From an uncultured Bacilli bacterium (GTDB lineage Bacteria; Bacillota_I; Bacilli_A; RF39; UBA660): a DNA stretch of 13,078 nt. Under the pieces are notes generated by a model. It did not search any database. It was not told the origin of the DNA and saw only the letters and a program-made list of their open reading frames with translations. Positions 6,780 through 13,078 of the stretch are shown here, one piece after another. Both the position numbers and the translations under genes were made by a program. The number at the start of each line of letters is the position of its first letter. The stretch's first letter is position 1. Where the stretch lies: contig CALVHJ010000033.1 in assembly GCA_944327425.1 (NCBI GenBank), positions 1 through 13,078 on the forward strand, in the 5' to 3' direction.

Positions 6780-7251
6780 CAAAAATAACTCCCGTACAAA
6801 CACAAGGCTTTTTACCACAAGCATTACAATCATATTCCGGATACCTGGAGCCCCAGTAGCTTTTCACTCGAAGTACTTCTTGAAATTGATATTTCTTCAT
6901 CAATCCTTCAATATTCAAGTGCCCTTCAGTACAAACACCTTCACTTAAAATATTAGCTAGATGATGATTTTTAGCATAATCAATAATATAATCCATTAGT
7001 AAAGATCCAATATGTTGATGTTGATATTCCGGTTTGATAATAATCACTTCGATATAAAATAAGTCTCCGATAACTCGACCATAAATAACCCCCACAATCT
7101 CATCATGAAACTTGGCAAGTTTAATAACCAACGGAACTTTTATTTCTTCACGAATTCCCCCATTATTAACTCCCCATTCCTTTGACTCTATCGCATCAAT
7201 ATCATCAATATATTTTTCATCAAAATCAACCAATTCAACTTCTTTTAGCAT
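6763..7251 (-). CDS. GNAT-family N-acetyltransferase with Cys-rich tail
   Basis: A 162-residue single-domain GNAT acyltransferase. Motif A is at about residues 65-88, with EVIIIKPEYQHQHIGSLLMD providing the acetyl-CoA pyrophosphate loop; the usual first Gly of Q/RxxGxG/A is His80 here. The C-terminus carries four cysteines, C142, C145, C150 and C152, in a CxxCx4CxC pattern within CNACGKKPCVC, which could bind a metal. The substrate is unknown. The ATG at 7251 is chosen for the GGAGG immediately upstream; an in-frame TTG at 7263 overlaps that site. It starts 17 nt after tadC and shares its strand, so it is probably the last gene of the pilus operon. Its end overlaps the DtxR-family gene tail to tail and I see no hairpin terminator there. 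Confidence 0.85.
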   Translation of the reverse strand: MLKEVELVDFDEKYIDDIDAIESKEWGVNNGGIREEIKVPLVIKLAKFHDEIVGVIYGRVIGDLFYIEVIIIKPEYQHQHIGSLLMDYIIDYAKNHHLANILSEGVCTEGHLNIEGLMKKYQFQEVLRVKSYWGSRYPEYDCNACGKKPCVCTGVIFVKNLL

Positions 7252-7268
7252 ATTTACCTCCAAAATTA

Positions 7269-7961
7269 TTACCCAACTAAATAGCCAATTAAAACCGGTG
7301 CTAAAATAATAAGAAGCATAATTGGCACAAAAAACACAACACTAATAATACTTACCTTTGTTGGTAACTTATTAATTTCCGCTTTAACATCAAGCATTTG
7401 CTTTTCTCTTAAATAATCAATTTGATTAGTCATTGAATCCACTATACTAACCCCAAACATATTTGATTCAACCATGTTTAGGATGGCATTATTAATTACT
7501 TCACTAGGTATTCTTTTTTTCATATTATTTAAAGCTTCATTAAGACTTTTACCAAGTTTTACTTCATCCAAAGCCTTTTGAAATTCCCTAGATATCTCTG
7601 AATCTATATTAGCTGTTGTTAATTTAAGAGCATGTCCCAAATTACGTCCAGCATCAAGTGTTAATAATAAAATCTCAAAAAAGAATAATGCTTCTTTCTC
7701 TAAACGTTTAGCTCTTTTTCTAATTGGATAATCAAGAATAATTTTCTCACTTAAATAATAAAACAAAATAGCAACAATTGGTCCTAAAACATAACCAATA
7801 TTCGAAACTAATAAAATTACAATAAACAAAATTAAGGAAATAAGTACCCTAAAATTAAGAATAAACATTGTATTAGCCCTACCACCAAGTAACTTAACCT
7901 TAGCTTCCACTCTATCAATTGTTCTTTTAGGATAAATTTTAGCAAATAAACTAGATCTCAT
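7269..7961 (-). CDS. tadC: TadC-type pilus assembly membrane protein (T2SSF domain)
   Basis: A 230-residue protein with a type II secretion F-type domain. It has two N-terminal hydrophobic helices (about 32-70) and a conserved cytosolic helical region including LFFFEILLLTLDAGRNLGHAL and SNMFGVSIVDSMTNQ. A final helix reads SIISVVFFVPIMLLIILAPVLI. TadC pairs with TadB to form the membrane platform on which the TadA ATPase works. The order after tadB, the short length and the conserved EILLLTLDAG stretch favour TadC. The start overlaps the tadB stop as ATGA (7958-7961) with GAGGTG upstream, so translation is coupled. Confidence 0.9.
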   Translation of the reverse strand: MRSSLFAKIYPKRTIDRVEAKVKLLGGRANTMFILNFRVLISLILFIVILLVSNIGYVLGPIVAILFYYLSEKIILDYPIRKRAKRLEKEALFFFEILLLTLDAGRNLGHALKLTTANIDSEISREFQKALDEVKLGKSLNEALNNMKKRIPSEVINNAILNMVESNMFGVSIVDSMTNQIDYLREKQMLDVKAEINKLPTKVSIISVVFFVPIMLLIILAPVLIGYLVG

Positions 7962-8953
7962 AGCTTCACCTCTAAAATCTTCTTAATAATAAATATATAA
8001 AGAACATAAAGAATCATTATAAACACCAGTACCATAACACCAATTGGTGAAGAAAACAATGGTGAAAAATAAGTGGGGTTTAAACTAAAGATAATAAAGA
8101 CAAACACAAATGGCAAAATTGCCAAGAACTTAAAGACAAATCTACTAGAACTAGTTAGACTATAAAGTTCATTCTTTAAGTTTTTCTTATCAAGTATTGA
8201 TTTTTCAATCATTGAAAACACTTTAACAATATCTCCCCCTGTCTTACTTAAAAGTGTTAAAGCCGAAGTTATATATTTAGCATCATCTAACTTTACTCTT
8301 TCATAAAATCGCTTAAAAACAATATCTAAACTTAATCCATAAGTAATATCCAAATATATCTTTTCAAACTCATCTTGAATAGGGCCATCAAGCTCTGTTT
8401 TGACAATTTGAATCGCTTGCATAATATTTTTATTACTACCAAAAGCATTATTCATAATAATTATCGCTTTAAGTAAATCATTCTCTATTCTTTTTCTTTT
8501 CCTACTAAAATTAATATTTAAATATATATCTGGCAAAAAAAACGCAATAACAACAAATAATAACAAAATCATACCATCAAACTCTTGATAGTGAATAATT
8601 TGTGTTATCATCCCCAAAATGAAAACTAAAAAACTAAGCATAAACTTTATAGCTACATAATTAATTCCCTCTTTTTTATCTCTTGCTTCAAAAGGAATAA
8701 ATTTTTCGTATTTCTCACCATATTTTCTTAAAACTTCCGACTTTTTAAGAAATTTACTCATCAATAATACTAACTTCCAAAAATAATAAGTCATCTTATC
8801 AAAGAAAGATACATCATCATCTTTAATCGAAGTAATAGCAAAATCTGCTAATCTTTTCTCTAAGCTTAGACTCCTAGAAAGACGAAGTAGATAAATAGCA
8901 ACTACTACGGGAATAAATATTAAAAGTATTTGTAAAAATCTAACTCCGTCCAT
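7958..8953 (-). CDS. tadB: TadB-type pilus assembly membrane protein (T2SSF domain)
   Basis: A 331-residue inner-membrane platform protein. It has an N-terminal helix (about 7-25) and a cytosolic linker, then two helices at about 104-145 (FMLSFLVFILGMI and MILLLFVVIAFFLPDIYL). The T2SSF domain follows, with IENDLLKAIIIMNNAFGSNK and LTLLSKTGGDIVKVFSMIEK. Two C-terminal helices close the protein. This is the usual TadB layout and length. The ATG at 8953 has GAGGTG four nt upstream. It follows tadA by 15 nt and overlaps tadC by 4 nt. Confidence 0.9.
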   Translation of the reverse strand: MDGVRFLQILLIFIPVVVAIYLLRLSRSLSLEKRLADFAITSIKDDDVSFFDKMTYYFWKLVLLMSKFLKKSEVLRKYGEKYEKFIPFEARDKKEGINYVAIKFMLSFLVFILGMITQIIHYQEFDGMILLLFVVIAFFLPDIYLNINFSRKRKRIENDLLKAIIIMNNAFGSNKNIMQAIQIVKTELDGPIQDEFEKIYLDITYGLSLDIVFKRFYERVKLDDAKYITSALTLLSKTGGDIVKVFSMIEKSILDKKNLKNELYSLTSSSRFVFKFLAILPFVFVFIIFSLNPTYFSPLFSSPIGVMVLVFIMILYVLYIFIIKKILEVKL

Positions 8954-8968
8954 AAAACACCTCTATTT

Positions 8969-10288
8969 CTAAATAAATATATCATCTAAATCATTAATAC
9001 CCCTAGCTTTAATCTTTTTATACACTCTAGGAATACCTTCATATAAAATATACTCCCCATCAACTTCACCTTTTTTAGTCAACCCTTTTTGCTTAAAAGC
9101 AAATATTTCTTTTAATTTAATTTCATCTCCTGAAAAATCTTCCAGTTCACAAATACTAGTAACTTTTCTTCTTCCATCACTCATTCTCTCAATATTAACA
9201 ACAAGATCAATAGCACTAATAATATACTCTCTTACGGCTTTAATTGGTATATCTAAGCCTCCCATAAGTACCATTGTCTCAAGTCTATTTAAAGCATCAG
9301 CGGGACTATTCGCATGAAGCGTAGTTAAAGATCCATCATGTCCCGTATTCATCGCTTGAAGCATATCAAATGCTTCCTTTCCCCTAACTTCACCTACTAT
9401 AATTCGATCTGGCCGCATTCTAAGAGAATTAATAACTAAATCTCGAATAGTAATTTCTCCTGTTTCTTCATAATTCATTGTTCTCGTCTCAAGTGATATA
9501 ACATGAGGTTGGTTAAGTCTTAGTTCCGCCGCATCTTCAATCGTTATAATTCGTTCATTATCATTAATAAATCCACTTAAAATATTAAGAAGCGTTGTCT
9601 TACCAGAACCAGTTCCTCCACAAACAATAATATTGAGTTTCCCTCTAACCGAAGCATCCAAGAACCTTGCCATATAAGGAGTAAGCGATCCTATTCTAAT
9701 AAGTTCATCTATTGCTGTCATATTCTCTCTAAATTTTCTAATAGTAACAACCGGTCCTTTAGTTGAAAGTGGTGGAATTACAGCATTAATTCTAGATCCA
9801 TCTCTTAATCTCGAATCCACCATCGGCATACTAGCATCAATAGTTCTCCCCATTGGTTCTATAAGTCTTTGTACTGTTCTAATTATATGTTCATCATTAA
9901 TAAATGATACACTCTCATCTTTTACTAATTGTCCATCTATTTCAATATATATTTCATCCGGACTATTAATCATTATTTCGGTAATATTATCATCTTCCAA
10001 TAACTCAGAAATAGGCCCATATCCATTTATTTCATTATCAATTAAATTAAATAAATGACTTCTCTCTAAATTAGTTAAATCATATCCTTCTATTGTCTTA
10101 TCTATTTCATCATTTATCCATTCATTTAATCCAATATTATTAGGCATTTCCTTATCAATTAAATTCTCAATAATTTCCGTTCTCAGTTTATCAAGAAGTT
10201 TTTTATCAGGAAATATATCATAATCATTTAATACATCTTGTTTTTTCTGCTTTATCTTAACATCAAATGCCTCTCTAAGTGTTTTCAT
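8969..10288 (-). CDS. tadA: TadA/CpaF-type pilus assembly ATPase
   Basis: A 439-residue secretion ATPase of the VirB11/CpaF type that drives Flp pilus extension. Residues 1-80 form an N-terminal helical domain, followed by NGYGPISELLEDDNITEIMI (88-107). The core has Walker A GGTGSGKT (224-231), an Asp box ITIEDAAEL (248-256), the Arg-finger segment INSLRMRPDRIIVGEVRG (286-303, including Walker B) and a His box GHDGSLTTLHA (316-326). All catalytic motifs are intact. The ATG at 10288 is preferred, with AAGG 8 nt upstream; the in-frame GTG at 10297 abuts that site. It overlaps the tadZ-like gene by 14 nt. Confidence 0.95.
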   Translation of the reverse strand: MKTLREAFDVKIKQKKQDVLNDYDIFPDKKLLDKLRTEIIENLIDKEMPNNIGLNEWINDEIDKTIEGYDLTNLERSHLFNLIDNEINGYGPISELLEDDNITEIMINSPDEIYIEIDGQLVKDESVSFINDEHIIRTVQRLIEPMGRTIDASMPMVDSRLRDGSRINAVIPPLSTKGPVVTIRKFRENMTAIDELIRIGSLTPYMARFLDASVRGKLNIIVCGGTGSGKTTLLNILSGFINDNERIITIEDAAELRLNQPHVISLETRTMNYEETGEITIRDLVINSLRMRPDRIIVGEVRGKEAFDMLQAMNTGHDGSLTTLHANSPADALNRLETMVLMGGLDIPIKAVREYIISAIDLVVNIERMSDGRRKVTSICELEDFSGDEIKLKEIFAFKQKGLTKKGEVDGEYILYEGIPRVYKKIKARGINDLDDIFI

Positions 10289-11048
10289 TTTTTTCACCTT
10301 CTTTAAATATATCCGTACATATTCCCATTAAAGTCGTGTAATCTTTACTAAACACACTAGAAGCTTTATTATCTAATGTAATAATTTTACCATTCATCAC
10401 AAAATTATCAATATTTTTAATATAAAAATCTTTTGAAAGCACATAATCAATATTTGCTTTAATAATATTTTTAATATCATAAATCCCAAAATAATTTTTA
10501 AAAGGTGCTACACTCTCATTTAAAATAACTTTATAATTATTTAAATCAAGATCTTTAAAGATCGCTATTAAACTACGCATATTCTTAAGATCCAAAGGAT
10601 CATTAGTAACAACAAATAATATATAATCAGCTAAATCCAGAGTAAGTATATTAAAATCTGTTAAATCATGAGTAGTATCAATTAAAACTACATCATAATT
10701 AAACACCGCTTTATCAAGTATTATCTCTACATATTTAGGATCTATTTTTCCAGCTTGTCTCGGATCTTTAGGACTTGCTAAAACATCAATATATTGATCA
10801 TATTTAGTAACATAATTCTTAAAATCTTGATATCCATTATTATTATAATCATAAACAAAGTGATAGATACTCTTACCATTTAAAACATTTAAAGCTGTAC
10901 TAATACCTCCACCCGATAAATCAAAATCGATAATTAATACTTTTTTTTCTAATACCTCAAAGATACCTGCCAAATTAAGAGTTGTAATTGTTTTACCAAC
11001 CCCACCTTTAGCTGATGCCACTACAATACTAGTTCCTTTATTATTCAT
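10275..11048 (-). CDS. TadZ/CpaE-type ParA/MinD ATPase
   Basis: A 257-residue P-loop ATPase with the deviant Walker A KGGVGKT (14-20) and lysine at 14. It also has LIIDFD (38-43) and the Walker B-like VVLIDTTHDLTD (120-131). The position directly before tadA identifies it as the TadZ/CpaE-like protein that places the pilus machine in the cell. Unlike many CpaE proteins it has no N-terminal receiver-like domain, since the ATPase motif begins at residue 14. The ATG at 11048 has AAGGGATG upstream. It follows the tadG-like gene by 16 nt and overlaps tadA by 14 nt. Confidence 0.88.
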   Translation of the reverse strand: MNNKGTSIVVASAKGGVGKTITTLNLAGIFEVLEKKVLIIDFDLSGGGISTALNVLNGKSIYHFVYDYNNNGYQDFKNYVTKYDQYIDVLASPKDPRQAGKIDPKYVEIILDKAVFNYDVVLIDTTHDLTDFNILTLDLADYILFVVTNDPLDLKNMRSLIAIFKDLDLNNYKVILNESVAPFKNYFGIYDIKNIIKANIDYVLSKDFYIKNIDNFVMNGKIITLDNKASSVFSKDYTTLMGICTDIFKEGEKNENT

Positions 11049-11064
11049 AATAAATCATCCCTTT

Positions 11065-11427
11065 TTATTCAAATATAACTTCTTCATTTTCCCTAACCCC
11101 TGTTATATCAATACTTATCTTATAATTATGAATACCTATTATAGAACCAAAAATACTATCTATTTCATATTCATTTTGAACTCTAATCTCATAAGGATCA
11201 ACTTCTAACTTCAAATTATTTATCGGAATATCATTTTCTTGATACAACCTTTTTATTTCCTCAATGCTTACCTCACCTATTGTACTTGCGATTATTGATT
11301 TACTTACTTCTTTTAATTTAACCTCTTCATTTACAATTAATCCCACATCTATAACGAGAGCACATAATCCCAATAAAATAGGTATTAAAATAACAAATAA
11401 TATCAAAGTTTGACCCTTTTTATTCAT
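11065..11427 (-). CDS. TadG-like pilus-associated protein
   Basis: A 120-residue protein with a short N-leader MNKKG, then GQTLILFVILIPILLGLCALVIDVG, a single membrane helix ending in the VIDVG signature of TadG/TadE proteins. An extracytoplasmic domain of about 90 residues with charged, beta-like segments follows. The position +5 after the presumed cleavage Gly is Leu, not the Glu found in the two preceding genes. It may therefore stay membrane-anchored rather than assemble like a pilin, as is typical of TadG. It is much shorter than proteobacterial TadG, which carries an additional large domain. The start overlaps the end of the TadE-like gene by 8 nt. Confidence 0.78.
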   Translation of the reverse strand: MNKKGQTLILFVILIPILLGLCALVIDVGLIVNEEVKLKEVSKSIIASTIGEVSIEEIKRLYQENDIPINNLKLEVDPYEIRVQNEYEIDSIFGSIIGIHNYKISIDITGVRENEEVIFE

Positions 11428-11755
11428 AAGTTATACTCCTACTTACTTCTAAACTATAAGGATTATCAAAAATAAGGTTTAATCCTGGCGCAATAATATC
11501 TATCTCTTTAGTCAAATGAAAAACTATATCCTCTTCTTCTAAAGAAATATCTAATAAAGTACCATCATCAAGTGCTTGTTTTATATCATCCTCACTTTTA
11601 CCAGCTTTATACATCGTTATAACATCAGTTATTTCCCCTTCTAGTCTCGTTTTACTATAAAGTATTTTCCCTATATCAACAACTCCCAAAACAAGAACAA
11701 GAAAAATAGGTAAAATAATAATAAATTCAACTAAAGCTTGACCCTTTTTATTCAT
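11420..11755 (-). CDS. TadE-like pseudopilin
   Basis: A 111-residue protein with leader MNKKG, cleavage-type junction G|QALVEF and a helix IIILPIFLVLVLGVVDIGK. This is the TadE domain signature, with Glu at +5 and VDIG at the helix end. The remaining 80 residues are acidic and probably exposed. TadE proteins are minor pilin-like subunits cleaved by the prepilin peptidase. AAGGGG at the end of the pilin gene, overlapping that gene's stop codon, serves as ribosome binding site. It lies 12 nt after the pilin gene. Confidence 0.85.
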   Translation of the reverse strand: MNKKGQALVEFIIILPIFLVLVLGVVDIGKILYSKTRLEGEITDVITMYKAGKSEDDIKQALDDGTLLDISLEEEDIVFHLTKEIDIIAPGLNLIFDNPYSLEVSRSITYE

Positions 11756-11767
11756 GATATTTACCCC

Positions 11768-11986
11768 TTATGATTCGCTATGTAAGGAATTATCTTCATC
11801 ACCACTGCAATATCCTTCTCCGGGCTTATCACCTTTAATATATTCTTCATCAACTAAACTACAACTAGTTTTCGTTATGGCATCTTTTAAATAACCACCA
11901 AAATAATTAACAAGTGCTATTGCTATAACACTTATTAAAGCAATGATGAGAATATATTCTACTAAAGCCTGACCATTCCTATTCAT
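11768..11986 (-). CDS. flp: Flp-type major pilin
   Basis: A 72-residue precursor with a five-residue leader MNRNG followed by QALVEYILIIALISVIAIAL, the Flp motif with Glu at +5 and Tyr at +6. Mature length would be 67 residues, normal for Flp. Beyond the helix comes a polar tail with C42 and C60, which could form a disulphide, and a very acidic end (GDEDNSLHSES). It is first in the operon behind a strong promoter, as expected for the most abundant subunit. GGGTGG lies 7 nt before the ATG. Cleavage needs a TadV/CpaA-type peptidase not encoded in this window. Confidence 0.9.
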   Translation of the reverse strand: MNRNGQALVEYILIIALISVIAIALVNYFGGYLKDAITKTSCSLVDEEYIKGDKPGEGYCSGDEDNSLHSES

Positions 11987-11999
11987 AACTTTCCACCCT

Positions 12000-12016
12000 T
12001 ATCATAAATAATGATA
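12000..12016. promoter_or_regulatory. Perfect dyad over the pilus promoter -10
   Basis: TATCAT (12000-12005) and ATGATA (12011-12016) are perfect inverted arms around AAATA. The dyad covers the -10 box and expected start of the pilus transcript, a standard repressor position. The arms are short, so this could be chance. Confidence 0.35.
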
Positions 12017-12039
12017 TAATAAATTTATCTAAAAGTCAA
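12011..12039 (-). promoter_or_regulatory. Promoter of the Tad/Flp pilus operon
   Basis: On the minus strand, TTGACT (12039-12034) and TATCAT (12016-12011) are separated by exactly 17 bp. This is the best sigma-A-type promoter in the window. The transcript would start near 12004, about 18 nt before the pilin ATG. It lies directly behind the terminator of the two upstream genes. Confidence 0.8.
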
Positions 12040-12049
12040 TTTCAAATAA

Positions 12050-12094
12050 AAAAAATCCCTATAAAAGAAAAAGAATCTCTTTTTAGAAATTCTT
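12050..12094 (-). terminator. Rho-independent terminator between the unknown gene pair and the pilus operon
   Basis: AAGAATCTC (12071-12079) and GAAATTCTT (12086-12094) form a 9-bp stem with one G-U pair and a 6-nt loop. On the minus strand it is followed by TTTTTCTTTT and, further on, a run of eight T. It overlaps the stop codon of the upstream gene (12093-12095) and isolates the pilus operon from that gene pair. Confidence 0.8.
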
Positions 12095-12386
12095 AAAAGT
12101 TTAAACTATCAATTACCACATAATCATCATTAATAAGTTTAACTACTACCGGAATATTATATTTACTAAATCTTTTAACTACTTCTTCTTTATTAATTAA
12201 AAACCAATCCAACCGATAAACAAGTAAATCATCTATAACCTCTATTCCTATCTCTTTCATATATTTAATAATTTCTAAACAATTATTTTTATTACAACTA
12301 AGATCAAAAATACTTGCTTCGGTATTATTATTCAATATTTTTAAAATCGTTATGTCATCTACCACATCTTTTAAAAACTCTATCAT
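12093..12386 (-). CDS. Uncharacterised 97-residue protein
   Basis: Not recognised. It is a small, probably soluble protein with no signal peptide or membrane helix. The first half is mainly predicted helix with C30, C35 in the stretch LSCNKNNCLE. The second half reads like alternating helix and strand (YRLDWFLINKEEVVKRF, then VVVKLINDDYVVIDSL). The ATG overlaps the preceding stop as ATGA (12383-12386), so it is translationally coupled to the upstream gene and is the last gene before a terminator. A function connected to that partner is likely; a link to the adjacent pilus operon is only suggested by proximity. Confidence 0.7.
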   Translation of the reverse strand: MIEFLKDVVDDITILKILNNNTEASIFDLSCNKNNCLEIIKYMKEIGIEVIDDLLVYRLDWFLINKEEVVKRFSKYNIPVVVKLINDDYVVIDSLNF

Positions 12387-13078
12387 CTTGCCACTCCTCT
12401 ATTTTGAAATAATCCCCTAACACATTCTTCTATTTGTCTAAATTGCTCTTCTGTTAAAATACTATTTTTACATATTGCATACATTAACGAATTTATTCTA
12501 TCACCTTGTGATCTTCTAATTAACAGCTCATAATACCTTAAAACTTTATATCGCGAAATAATAATTCCATTAAAATCATATCTAAGATCATCATACTTAA
12601 ATTGTTGATCTAATTTCTTAATAAAATAATTATCCATTGCCATTAGTAAATTACCATCAAAAACATCATTACTAATTAAACTATCAAACTCTTTAGGATA
12701 AGGGGGAAAATACTCTTTTAATACTCTACTTTTATTAGTAGCAGTTATCCCATAACCACTGCCATTATAGGCGGTAATTTCTCTTGTAAAGCACATTTTT
12801 TCCACCCCACCCTTATTATAAAACCGATAAAATATTTTCCCTTCTTGTTTAGCTTTAATAATGCGATAAAACATTGGATCATCAGGCTTTAAAATAACTT
12901 TTGAAAAATTTTCTAAAACATATTCATAAAAACCAACTTCAATAAATTGATCAATAACTGCTAGCGGATCACTAGCATACATACAACTTAAAGTAGATAA
13001 ATAAACACTAGATGGAATTTTATCTAAATATACAGTTGTTTTAGCTATAATTTTTTGTATCTTATGTTTTGCTACAAC
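12383..13078 (-). CDS. Uncharacterised protein, 5' end beyond the right edge
   Basis: The frame is open from the right edge to a TGA at 12383-12385, giving at least 231 residues. The first internal ATG (12982) has no ribosome binding site, and the upstream codons read sensibly (VYLDKIPSSVYLSTLSC), so the true start lies outside the window. I do not recognise the family. The visible part is soluble-looking and rich in aromatic residues, especially Tyr and Phe, with YYELLIRRSQGDRINSLMY and FRQIEECVRGLFQN near the end. There are no membrane helices, P-loop or obvious metal-binding motif. It overlaps the next gene by 4 nt. Confidence 0.7.
   Translation of the reverse strand, partial: VVAKHKIQKIIAKTTVYLDKIPSSVYLSTLSCMYASDPLAVIDQFIEVGFYEYVLENFSKVILKPDDPMFYRIIKAKQEGKIFYRFYNKGGVEKMCFTREITAYNGSGYGITATNKSRVLKEYFPPYPKEFDSLISNDVFDGNLLMAMDNYFIKKLDQQFKYDDLRYDFNGIIISRYKVLRYYELLIRRSQGDRINSLMYAICKNSILTEEQFRQIEECVRGLFQNRGVAR

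Noticed and set aside
7112..7309. Plus-strand 65-codon open frame across the GNAT start and tadC end
   Set aside because: It has low-complexity Ser/Thr/Ile composition, is antisense to two supported genes and has no ribosome binding site.
10275..11048. Chromosome or plasmid partitioning ParA gene
   Set aside because: No parB or parS-like sites are nearby, and the tight coupling to tadA marks it as the TadZ/CpaE-type member of the pilus operon.
12383..12982. Treating the ATG at 12982 as the start of the rightmost gene
   Set aside because: There is no ribosome binding site and the same frame stays open with sensible codons to the window edge, so the gene is 5'-truncated by the window.
1..13078. 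Mollicutes genetic code (TGA read as Trp)
   Set aside because: TGA ends tadB and the rightmost gene at coupled ATGA junctions, and Trp codons in the supported genes are TGG.

Overview
The window is very AT-rich DNA with strong GGAGG-type ribosome binding sites, TTGACT/TATAAT-type promoters and short U-tailed hairpin terminators. This points to a low-GC Bacillota, probably an uncultured gut-type Bacilli or Clostridia lineage; that placement is inferred from composition and gene content only. TGA is used as a stop and Trp is encoded by TGG, so the genetic code is standard and not the Mollicutes code 4.

Layout, left to right. Positions 1-280 hold the decayed C-terminal end of a HipA-like kinase gene (minus strand, continuing past the left edge). 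A plus-strand gene at 392-871 encodes a regulator with two HTH_XRE domains and ends at a clear terminator. A minus-strand block follows: a DUF4143-type ATPase (2793-3989) with its own promoter and terminator, then a TVP38/DedA-type membrane protein and RmuC (2750 down to 1045), ending in a terminator. Next is an iron module: feoA-feoB on the minus strand, and a divergent DtxR/MntR-family regulator with a complete set of metal ligands. An 18-bp dyad in the space between them is the likely operator.

The right half is a complete-looking core of a Tad/Flp (type IVc) pilus operon on the minus strand, reading down from a good promoter at 12011-12039. The order is Flp pilin, TadE-like pseudopilin, TadG-like protein, TadZ/CpaE-type ATPase, TadA/CpaF ATPase, TadB, TadC, and finally a GNAT acetyltransferase with a cysteine-rich tail. 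Most joints are overlaps or gaps under 20 nt, so the genes look co-transcribed. TadA powers assembly, TadB/TadC form the inner-membrane platform, TadZ probably localises the machine, and Flp/TadE/TadG supply the fibre and minor components. No prepilin peptidase or secretin gene is present; a secretin is not expected in a single-membrane cell, but a peptidase must be encoded elsewhere.

Upstream of the pilus promoter, behind a terminator, lie two translationally coupled genes of unknown function. The first runs off the right edge. I found no clearly new defence or mobile system. The most unusual items are the HipA-like relic, a pair of near-identical 20-bp palindromes 40 bp apart beside the ATPase gene, the three pilin-type genes sharing a five-residue leader, and the two unrecognised genes next to the pilus locus.
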